Shown here: one piece after another, positions 14,815 through 24,787 of the stretch
Position numbering within the stretch: position 1 is the first letter of the stretch
Layout of the letters: every line of letters starts with the position of its first letter
Origin: Absidia repens
Taxonomy: Eukaryota > Mucoromycota > Mucoromycetes > Mucorales > Cunninghamellaceae
NCBI GenBank assembly: GCA_002105175.1
Contig: MCGE01000011.1
Span: 620,001 to 684,000, forward strand
Direction of reading: 5' to 3'
Length of the DNA: 64,000 bases
The notes under the pieces: generated by a model
The model's database searches: none
Told to the model about the DNA's origin: nothing
The model's input: only the letters and a program-made list of their open reading frames with translations
Program-made: the position numbers and the translations under genes

Positions 14815-15265
14815 GAAAAAGCATTTTTACTCTGAAAAAGGGCGATAGCTTAATTTATAAAGAGCTCCGGTATTTAGGACATAAAGAATTGATTAAGTAC
14901 TGCGGTATTTACTTCAACTCTGTGGTTTCGCATTGGACGGGACTTTTTAGAAAGAAACTCAAAAGTCGACCACTGCCTTACTTTTCTTAACTGTCGCTGT
15001 CTCAACTCGAGAATGAAGGGGGACGGGATACTATTTCACTAACAACATACTTTTACTATGAAAGGGGCGATATCTTAAATTTGGCAATGCTGCTGTCTTT
15101 AGGATCGTTGACCACAAAGACATTTTTCTTCTTTTGTGTTTGGAAGGGAATAGGAATTTCTGAGCACTTAAAGAGGACAGTGACTCAATCATCATTTGCA
15201 AATTTTTGACCAGTGCCCGTACCTCTATTTTTTCACACACAAACACATCCCAATTCAACAAGACA
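14815..15265. repeat. Diverged direct duplication, period about 220 bp
   Basis: Blocks near 14828 (TTTTTACTCTGAAAAAGGGC) and 15050 (CTTTTACTATGAAAGGGGCG) are followed in both copies by a CTTAATTT/CTTAAATTT block, then a TTTAGGA block and then GACCACTGCC/GACCAGTGCC. No coding function was seen. It lies in the promoter-side spacer of the alcohol dehydrogenase gene. Confidence 0.6.
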
Positions 15266-15284
15266 AACAAACATATGAGAGAGA

Positions 15285-15640
15285 TTAATGGTTAAAAGAC
15301 AAGACACGTTTATTCAGATATATGTACAAACTATGACAATTATCACTAAGCTAAGCTAATGACACTATTCTAAATTGAAAGCCAATCTAATGACGGTCCC
15401 AATTCATGAATCCAAAATGACAAGATTTCCCCATGATGTTTGCATAGCACTTTTCAAAATGCCCCTGATTTAAGTTCTAACTACTAATCCAAGTTCACCA
15501 ATTGTTGTCTAAATGAGAATACCAATGAAGTTGAAGTTCTGAAAAAAAAAAAAAAAAAAAAAAAAGAAAAAGAAAGAAAGAATGAATGATGAAGGGTAAG
15601 AGAAAAAATTAAAAATTTTGACAGGCGGAGTACAAATTGA
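15285..15640 (-). repeat. Dispersed inverted-arm repeat, diverged half-copy 3
   Basis: It retains a TTTATTCAGATATATGTAC-like end (about 15310), CTAAGCTAAGCTAATGA, CAATGAAGTTGAAG and a GGCGGAGT remnant near 15625 where other copies have the CACGTG core. It is the most diverged copy found. A 25-nt poly-A run occupies the purine tract. The rest of 14618-16150 holds no recognised gene. Confidence 0.6.
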
Positions 15641-15763
15641 GTCTGTCATCTATTTTTTCCACTGCCTTTTTTTCTGCGCACACAACTGTAAGCAACTGAC
15701 GACACGCTGAGCCCGGCCGTTGGTCCCAAGGGTCTGCCTATCATAGTGGCGAAATGGCAGAGG

Positions 15764-15822
15764 CTCTAATCCCAATCCTTCAAAGCCCACACTTTAACCC
15801 CAATCCTGCAAAATCCACACTT
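15764..15822. repeat. Short tandem duplication of about 30 bp
   Basis: Two adjacent units read approximately TAATCCCAATCCTTCAAAGC and TAACCCCAATCCTGCAAAAT, each followed by CCACACTTT or CACACTTT. Origin and role are unknown. Confidence 0.6.
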
Positions 15823-16150
15823 TTCAGAGCAATAGTTGATGAATCGGCTGGAGATCGTACGGCGAGAGTCGTGTTTATTGATGAATACAAAAAAAAATAG
15901 TATATATAATTCAAAGCATGAGAGAGGTTTTTCAATTGTAAAATAAAAGATTCTATGTAATTACGGAAATGTGGGGTAGGTAGGGGAAATCGGATCAAAA
16001 GGTCGAGGGTAAGAGAAGTAAAGGGGGGGGGTAGGTGGTTGATCTATAATGATAATCCTATCGCTAAACTAAAATATACAACATACAGCATTTACATCTA
16101 AAAAAAAAAGGCGTCAAATGAGCATGATTATATCTAATGTCTAAATTATA

Positions 16151-16814
16151 TCACTCTTTTATTCCACTTACTTGAGGCATAACAGGTCTGTTTTGTTCAG
16201 CAGTCCATCTGGAGATAGCAATACCAATACCTTCGATCAAAGCCAACAAACCACCACCAACAACAGCAGAGATAGTAGCAGCCTTGGCACCACCACGAGC
16301 AGCCAAGACACCACCTGTCAAAGCACCGGACATAATAGAGTTCCAAGGATCTTCCTTTTGTCGGATACCTTTAAGACCACAATCAAAAGTAGAGAATAGA
16401 CCACCCCAAACAGCGAAGTTACCACCTAGTACTGGTGCTCTAGCCTTCATTGCTGATACAGCGCCTGTCAAACGTTCACCCTAAACAAAATATCATCCAT
16501 CCAAAAGATATTTAATATACCAATCTTTCCTTGCTTAGAAGTAGCTTGTTTTATATTACCCTTGGAGAGTTCTTTGCGCCCTTGACAGAATGCCAAATAC
16601 CACCACCAACGGCACCCATAACAAAGGCACCACCTAAATCGTTCAAAATGACCCAAGGACTGTTCATGTTGGACAATGATAAAAACGAAATAGAATGAAC
16701 AAATGTAGTGTTGATTTCGAGTTAGTGACGTGTAATAAAAAAATAGTATATATAGGGGTACCATGTGTTTCCTTACCAAGGATCCCGAGAGTGATCTTGA
16801 GAAGAGTGACCCAT
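16151..16814 (-). CDS. TIM17: Mitochondrial import inner membrane translocase subunit TIM17
   Basis: Exons 16814-16777, 16659-16560 and 16480-16151 encode 155 residues, typical of Tim17. Near the N-terminus the signature [17 protein letters not shown] leads into the glycine-rich first transmembrane helix ([10 protein letters not shown]). Further glycine/alanine-rich segments ([46 protein letters not shown]) give the four membrane spans of the Tim17/22/23 fold. The protein is a channel-forming core subunit of the TIM23 presequence translocase. The two conserved cysteines expected in Tim17 are present, in DPCPW and FDCG. Splice phases fit, and the short C-terminus ends in VSGIKE. Confidence 0.96.
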
Positions 16815-17112
16815 ATTATATAGTTGTGTTGAAGTTGTTGTTGCTTGTTGTTGATAAAGTGAGTGCTAAGATAACGTCTATATAAAAGACAAAATAGAGA
16901 ACAATTCAAGGAAAGGTATAAAGCACTTTCGAAGAAAAGCAAAAGAACTGATATAAAAAAAATAAACAAGAGGCGAAAAAAATAAAAATAAAAAAATAAA
17001 AAAGTAGGAACGGTATTTGAAAAATGAAGAGGACTGCACGTCACAAAGTGGTCAAATACCGCCTCCCCTTTAGCATAAAAAGAATCATCGGCAAGAAAAT
17101 GGACCAACAGCG

Positions 17113-17155
<43 letters not shown>

Positions 17156-17805
17156 AATATCTATCGATAAATATCAACAATGACGGCGCGGATTACAGGA
17201 AATAAATTAGATTCTGACTGAACGTCAATTGGTGCACAGACTGGAACTTGATGTTTTGCCGGAAGGTCCACTCATTATCACCTCAAAGCAGCACAGATGA
17301 TGAATGTTAAAAAAATGACCGAATAATGGTGCTACTTGCCGATCCCTTTTTGTATGTACATGGATCATCATTGGACCGACAGACAATAAAGTAATTCCTC
17401 ATGCTGGATTATTCAGTATTAAATACATTGTGGCAGCCAAATGAACTTTGGTATCATGATTATTACATTAGTCTTGGGGAAGTTTTATATCCTCATAGTG
17501 TGTAGTTTATCAATAGATAATATAAAAAATATTCGATTGTTAAAATAAAATGGTTAAATCATTGTCCTTCTTTTGGCATTCAGCTGACCTTTTCTTTTTG
17601 ATTTTTAATTACCGCTCTTTTTTTTTCAAAAAAAAAAAAAAAAAAAGTTGGGCTGCGCTACTTTTCTTCTCCTTCCTTCACTTCTTTACTTTTCCATTAC
17701 GTTATAGATCCCTGGCTTTTTTTTTTTTTTTTTTTTACAATCCTCTTTTTACCCTCTTTCAATACTCATTCCCTATATTTTACGCCACACATTTTGAAGA
17801 AATAT
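16815..17805. other. Spacer between TIM17 and the first RING gene, with a 40-nt poly-A run
   Basis: It is the shared promoter region of two divergent genes. An uninterrupted run of about 40 A lies at 17113-17152, with poly-T runs near 17719-17737. No gene was recognised. Confidence 0.65.
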
Positions 17806-19985
17806 ATGGTTCATCCATCGTGGTTGGTTTTCTTAATAGCTTGGCTTGCTCTTGGTGACAACTTCCAAGCAGTAGTTGCTCAAGTCAGTCGTCAAAATCC
17901 ACTTATTTGGTAAGTATATATAAACAAATAGATATAAAGGTGTATATGTGTGACAGTATGATGCAACAAAGATTTTTTTGACATGATAATGATAAAAAGT
18001 CCCTGGTTTTTTTTTTCTCTGACGCTTTCAAATACTGACTAACATGTGTTTCCTTTTTTATTATTATAATATAGGCAAACTCTGGTTACACCTACATCAA
18101 GTGCCAGTTACAATTATGTGTTCAATTCAACAATGAAATACTATTCACAAGACTTTCAGACGGTTTTTTCATACAATGACAACTACGGTCACAATGAGGT
18201 AATATTGATGTGTATCATCAATGTGTGGGGTGAGATGGGGCGGGGTGTCGAAAGGATGGAACAAAGGGAAAAAGGGGGAGTTGGTATGAGCTGGGATAGA
18301 AACTTTGTTATTATTACATCTTGGCTGACCACAGTGACTAACTAACATTTATTTCTATTATGAGTTTAGCGAATATTGATCAATATGGGCGATGGATGCA
18401 ATGTACCAACATACGATGATATTTTATATTACAATAATGGGGTCATCAGTTCGTTTGTCAAACGTCAATCTTTGGTCGGCCTTGTTTCTCGTGGTGGGTG
18501 CTCCTGGTCGACGAAAATCAACAATTTACAAAACCTAGTGCAGGAAAATTCAGTTTTATCAATGACGGGTATATTCATTTACGACAATACCACCTACGCC
18601 AGCGATGTGGCACCTATCATCAGCAACAAACCCAGCATTATAGCCACCCTTGATTGGAATTCCTCTGATCAATTATCTCCAGCACAGCGCAACATATCAA
18701 ATATGCAAGACAACGACGTACGCAGTAGAAATATGCAACCATTCATGGCCATTTATTTTGTTCCTCGACAATTTGGACTGGATATTCTGGAAAAAATGGG
18801 CAACAGTAGGAGTCAAACGTCCAACAACGGCAACAACGACAATACACAGTATGTCCAACTGGCTCCTTACTTTACTGACAGTGCTAAGGAGGACAACCCT
18901 ACCAACAGCAATGGTTCAGACAACAGCAACAGCAATGGTAACATTGGAAACTCGGGTGATGGAACTTTTGATAGTCTGTTTGGTGATGGGAATCGTGGCT
19001 ATATTGCTTATTTAGTTGCTGCCGGTGTTGCCATCATTATGGGTAAGAAAAGAACAACAAAGAATAATATAGATATAATGAATTAACGTCTTTCTTTGAT
19101 TGATTTATTGATTACTCATAGCGGTTATCCTTTTTCGATGGTGCAAGAAACCTCGACTTGATGCAAGGCGAAATCGAGACAATGGACTAACAACGGATTT
19201 GGAAAATCAAGTCGGTTTACAACAGTTTAGACGCTCTCAACAAGACGACGAACCCCCTTCGATTCCAATTGAAAAACTCAATGCCATGTGTCCTATCCAA
19301 ACGGCTGACCAAGTACTCACCAAAATGAAAAATATTGTCTGCTGCATTTGTTTGGATGACTTCAAATCATTAAGTCACGTACGTCTTTTACCATGCCATC
19401 ATGGCTTTTGTGTAGGGTGCATAGGTAAGATCCTCCCTCCTCTCCCCCTCCCCTCAAAAAAAAAAGAGCAAGGCAGTTTTTATATATCTCATTTTTATTA
19501 TTGTGACATTAGATGTTTGGCTTACAAAGAAGTCCAGTTTATGTCCTATTTGCAAACATGATTGCCGCGAGACGGTTTCACCTGCTGAAGACAGCGATCT
19601 GGGAGATCTTGGCAAAGCGATGACAACACACCCCAACACCACCAGTGCTGCTGCTGCTGCTGCTTTTGTACATTCATCCTCCTCTTCATTACCACCATCA
19701 TCATCACTGCCGCATGACATCAATGAAAGTAATACTAGTACGATCACAACTTCACCTATGATTTCCTCATCGTCGCCGATCTATCCTCTGCAACCTATGA
19801 TGGAAGAGGATATGGGAAATCGTCATCCGACATCATCGGCATCACCATCACCGTCACCGTCACCGTCACCGTCACCAGCGACAATTGAACCACCTTTACC
19901 ACCGCCATCGTATTCATCATTGCGCTCCCAACCAGATACACAGACGGCATCTCCATCGGAATCAGCAAGAAATCCAAATGCATGA
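17806..19985 (+). CDS. PA-TM-RING ubiquitin ligase, copy A (RNF13-like architecture)
   Basis: Five exons (17806-17909, 18075-18198, 18370-19042, 19122-19424, 19513-19985) give 558 residues. The order is: signal peptide (about 1-26), luminal protease-associated-type region with several N-x-S/T sites and a GLVSRGGCSW block, one transmembrane helix (about 287-306), a basic stop-transfer RWCKK, then a RING finger at 374-415, and a low-complexity tail with Ala, Ser and SP repeats. The RING ligands are C374, C377, C392, H394, C397, C400, C412 and C415, so the fifth ligand is Cys, where copy B has His (RING-HC versus RING-H2). Such proteins are endosomal or vacuolar E3 ligases. The intron inside the RING (before DVWLTKK) is shared with copy B in position and phase, which points to tandem duplication. 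Confidence 0.85.
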
Positions 19986-20030
19986 TACAAGATTTGGATT
20001 TTTTAGTTTATTTTTACCCCCCTCTCTCAT

Positions 20031-20066
20031 TCACACACACACACACACACTCTCTCTCTCTCTCTT
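20031..20066. repeat. (CA)n(TC)n microsatellite
   Basis: Compound dinucleotide repeat in the 3' region of the first RING gene. Confidence 0.95.
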
Positions 20067-20576
20067 TGATGTATTTATATTTTTATATTCTCTATTTTTA
20101 CCCCCATCGTATATATATACATATATTACTTTTTATGTTATGTTTTATTTTTATCATACTCCACACTACATTGTATTTGTTTCTTCTTTATTCCAAATAA
20201 AATTATTTTTGTATACACTTTTATTTTCTCATTATTCAGGAACAGTTGTATCATTGGTGGAAAAAATATTGAGTGGGCATGATTTTCCATATTTGTCAGA
20301 ATCAAAGTGGTGTGTGTGTGTGCCATGATTAGGGTTTGACGTAAAATATGTTAAAAGTCTCGGTGCATTTTTTTTTATGCGAAGCTTGATTCAGTGGGGA
20401 GAACATCTACTCGTTTACTTGTTTTACCGAGGGAATTTGTCTAGTTGAAGATCACTGAGTACTTTTTGTTTGTTTGTTTTTGTTTTTTCTTGATTTTTCT
20501 TTTATTTGTTTGCTTATTTGTTTGCTTATCTGATTACCTAAACAACATTGATGAAGAATAAACAAAAGAAAGAATA

Positions 20577-22560
20577 ATGATACGTTTTTCACCAACTGCA
20601 TTGTATGGAATGATTGCCATGTTAATTGTTTGTTTGCTTTTGGGGGCGGTGACGTTACCCAATGCATCAAGGTGGTTTCAAGGTGCGCAGGCATCCATTC
20701 GGCAAGGTAAGTAAAGTGGAAGTAGATACATCATAATTACTTATCTTTTTCTTTTTGCAGACATTATTGTACTATTAGGAAATGCTACGTCTTTGAAAAG
20801 TGATGTTGCTTATGGTCATCATGAATGGCAGTACAATCAAAATTTAATTGCTGTTGATAATACGCCAATGCCGTCAGAGTCTGGTCTTCAGGTAAAAAAA
20901 AAAAAAAAATGAAATTGAAATTAAAACGCCGCATAATGCCTCTTCTTGACTACCATTTCTTTTTTATAGGGTATTCTTTATGATCGCGGGTTGTCATGCT
21001 CTCCTACAGTTAACAACACCATTCCTTTTCTTTTTCACGAGTCGTTTTGGAAGGTGAACTTATCGCGCATTGCTCTCGTCCAACTGGGTGGATGTCAGTT
21101 AGTCAGAAAACTGGAATACGCTCAAAACGATGGTGCTAGTGCCGTAATCTTTTACAACAACGCTTCCTTTGTGAACACCATTTCCAATGACACCCTTCTT
21201 TCAGACACGCCGCAAGAAATGGTAAGAAAAAAATAAACAAAAAGTCAATATATTTTGCCAAATGTCCTAGTTAACCTTATTTTCTTTCTGTTCATGTTAA
21301 TGGTAGCGAATCGATCCAAATAAGATCTTCATTCCAGCATACCACGTTGACGATAAAACTGGCGTGGAGCTTTACGAGCGACTTGCAAACTTGACTCATT
21401 GGGATAGCAAAAATGACACTATGAAAACCGAACTCCATGGACTCAAGAATGGTGATACTGTCGACACCCCTCTTCCATCCTCGCAAATGGTCACACGCGT
21501 CACCATGTATCCGGACCAAAAACCATTCCTGGAACCGTGGCAGTTTGCGATGATTGTGATTGGTGTGGTAATTATTACAAGTATAGCGATTGTGATAGCT
21601 GTGCAGTGCCACCTTTGTCATTTAGGACGGAAACGACGACGGGAACGACGACGACGGCAACGACGGAGACGACGACAGCGGCGGCAGCAAATTTCGGGTA
21701 TGGAAGGTGATCAAAGGGCGGCTTATTTTATTGGTGGCGACGGCGATGGAGAGGAAGGGGATGATGATGATGATGATGATGATGATGACAATGGCGATAA
21801 TAGGGCACAAGAATCGTTTTGGCTTCAGCTTATTTCAGCGGCAACAGCGGAAGATAACTATATTCACCAACATAGTAGCCAGGACCTTCATCAAGATGAT
21901 TCTCAGCAACATCCACGACAAGAAAAGAAAAGACGATATCGATTACATCCTTCTGTTTTGGACTCAATACCGACAAGACAATGGGACAGTATCAAGACCG
22001 ATGTAGACCAATGTGTGATCTGTTTGGAGTCATTTGCTCACGGCGATATTCTTCGAATACTGCCTTGTGAGCATGAATATCATCGCGATTGCATAGGTAT
22101 ATAAAAAAAAAAAACCAAGACGAATTGAAGGGGGGAGGGGAGGAAGGGAGTTGAGGTGGAAATGGTGATTATATTATACTAATTGAATCAATGGGTTTAT
22201 GAAATAGATGTCTGGCTTACCAAGAAAAATGCATGTTGTCCTTTGTGCCTCCAACTAGCCGTCTCTCTACCAAGCATACCAGAACCAGCACATATACGTG
22301 ATCTCCGTCAACAACAGCTACAGCGACAGCAGCAACACTTCCAAGACTCATCAACACCTAATCAATTATCAAATCCGCAAGATGAAAGTATCGCTCAGGA
22401 ATCTGACCCCACCGTCAATCAACAAGTGACTAATGTGGAGCGACAGCATTCTTCCTCTGACTCATCTTTACGACATACATGGTTTGCACTTCAGACAGCA
22501 AATTCAACGGCATCTTTGTCAACAACATCAGCGCAGAGCTCACAGGATCCATTAACTTAG
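20577..22560 (+). CDS. PA-TM-RING ubiquitin ligase, copy B
   Basis: Exons 20577-20706, 20761-20891, 20970-21221, 21307-22096 and 22208-22560 encode 551 residues. An N-terminal hydrophobic segment (residues 10-26) acts as signal peptide or anchor. The luminal part contains the protease-associated core (RIALVQLGGCQL, GASAVIFYNN). A transmembrane helix spans about 250-271 and is followed by an Arg-rich stretch and an Asp run. The RING-H2 has ligands C407, C410, C425, H427, H430, C433, C445 and C448. The tail is Q/S-rich. The start was taken because it supplies the signal sequence and the first intron then splices in phase. Copy B lies about 590 bp downstream of copy A in the same orientation, with the same last-intron position but strongly diverged sequence, so the duplication is old. 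Probable role: membrane-anchored E3 ligase of the endosome/vacuole system. Confidence 0.86.
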
Positions 22561-23054
22561 TGGTCTCTTTTGTTTCCTAGTTAGAACCTTGGTGTAGTTT
22601 ATAGATGCCTTAGTTTAGTGATGTTTTACTTAGACCTCCAGCTATTGGAAAATTAATAAAAAAACTATGGATACACAATTTTTGTTTTGTTATTGGCTTG
22701 AAATAATATTGTGAAAATTTGATATGGTGAAGGGAATATTACTTACTATATTGTATTATGGTAGATTGACTATCTATGATGCAAGTCAGCAAGAACATGG
22801 AAAATAAAAAAGGGGGTCTCATGAAAATGGTAAGGATACAGTATTTAATTGAGTCTGCAATAAAATGGTTTGCTCCGTAAAATGATGGTTAAGGTGAGAG
22901 GGCAAAATAAGCCTGTGTAGTTGGGTTTTCATTGGAAAGCATAAGGCATTTTGAAATTGGTCGGTTTTAGCTGAACAGGCGAGATATTGCAGTACCAAAC
23001 CGGTTACAAAAAAGTCGAGGAAATATTATGCGGGTGAACTAAATGTAGTGACAA

Positions 23055-24045
23055 TGTAAAAGCAAAAAGACAAGAAGTTTTTTTATTCAGATATCATATG
23101 AATATAAACTAATTTGATCTAATGACAATACTACGACGCCTATTAAAATATGAGGTGTGTGTCGTGTGTGTGTGGGTGGGTGAGTGAGGAGATAAACTAC
23201 AGTAACCCACACTCAACGTTTCCACCTTGTCAGCAAAGGCATAACGAGAAAAAAAAACAATCATGATGTTGACGTTGAATGGTGATGGTTACTGTCATTA
23301 GAAGAGAATCACTATGTTGATGATATTATAGGATGTTCACAGTTGGGTTTTCCTTTTTTGTGTCCACTTTCCCAACCAAAAAATATTCAAATGCCGCCCA
23401 CGTGGATTTATTTACTCCCAATTTTATTTTTCCTCTCTCTTTCTCTTTCGGTTTTTTTTTCTTTTTTTTCACCATTCAACTTTTTTGAAGTCATGATGAA
23501 CTTGGATTAGCGTTAGGGATAGTTTAGAAGGGTTTCAGAATAGGGATTACAAGATGCATGGGGAAACCCTTTCATTTTGGATTCAAGATTTAGGGCTACC
23601 ATTAGTTGGCTTTTTGGAGACTATATTGGCTTAGTGTAGTATTAGTTTGACCATAGTTGCTACCTTTATATAAATAAATATGTCTCTTTTGACTTGCTAC
23701 AATGAAATATGTCTCCTTAATTTTTCTAATGTCTTGTGCAGTAGATCCTTGGGAGGGGGGGTTTTTTGTTACCATCGTCCCTTTTGATTAGTATTGACCG
23801 TTTTGATGTCGTGCTACAATAAAAGATATCCCTTTAATCTTTGTCATGTATTGTACAATATATTAGATTCATTTTACGAGCTACGCTTTTAGATTAGTAT
23901 TGACCATTCTTTAATCCTCACATTAGGCTCCCTCATGCTTACTTTAATAGATCCTTGTTATAATGAGCCTCTAGTCCTTAACGTTAGCACTTCCCCGTAT
24001 GATCCAATAAAATACATCCTTTTCTTAACCATACTCTGATCCATA
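23055..24045 (+). mobile_element. Dispersed inverted-arm repeat, near-complete copy 4
   Basis: The left end at about 23060 (AAAAAGACAAGAAG, TTTATTCAG) is the inverse of the right end near 23675-23695 (AAATAAATATGTCTCTTTTG). The interior carries GCCGCCCACGTGGAT at 23391 and the pyrimidine tract. Outside the right end, direct subrepeats of about 105 bp recur (GATTAGTATTGACC at 23787 and 23892) and similarity to the 48.4-kb copy continues to about 24045. No transposase gene was seen. The rest of 22561-24787 has an (AT)n run at 24314-24341 and no recognised gene. Confidence 0.65.
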
Positions 24046-24309
24046 ACATAGTGGACAATTACCCTATTGTAATTGTTTTCGGAGTGCTCTCCCAAACATC
24101 TTCTCACTTTAGACTACTTTCTCACCCTCCATATACCCTAGAAACTAGTTGTTAGTCTTAAATCACCTACTATCAAATATAAGTCAGATCCCCTCTCGCC
24201 CATGTCGCCAGTGTATCTTCCACAAGACTGTACACACTGTATATATCCAGCTCGCTATTTTGTTTGATTTGTTACTAGTTTTATTTTTAACATTTGCATG
24301 TGGTGCATA

Positions 24310-24345
<36 letters not shown>

Positions 24346-24787
24346 GCGCAAACTGAAGTCAGTTGAGTAAAACTGTGGGGAAGGATTCTAATTTTCATCG
24401 AAAGGCACAGTTCAACCACTCCTGACGCTTTGTAGGTCAATGTTTGCAGGTGTAAGAATGTTTTGAAACTGAATGTAAAGAATCACGGCAATGAAGGTTT
24501 ATACGTATGTTCTTGCTGAATGTATGATAATATAGTAAAGGAATGGGATGATGGACATGATAATATTGAGATGAAAAGAGAATAAATTACTATGGTTGAT
24601 ACAAAAAAAGGAATGGATGAAAGACAGACATGACAAAAAAAAAAAAAAAAAAAAAAGATATTATAACGATAGTATGGTTTTTATTTTCAATTGATGTAAA
24701 AAAGTGATCATAAAAAATGAGGTAAACTAATTTGGATAGTTTAATATAATAATAAAAAGGGTATGGATTAACTAACTAACTAACTAA

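Noticed and set aside
16284..16484. Plus-strand open frames over TIM17
   Set aside because: Antisense shadows of the Gly/Ala-rich TIM17 exon.
22561..24787. Possible P450 domain belonging to the dioxygenase
   Set aside because: No haem-binding Cys motif or long frame was found on the minus strand downstream; the region is repeat sequence.
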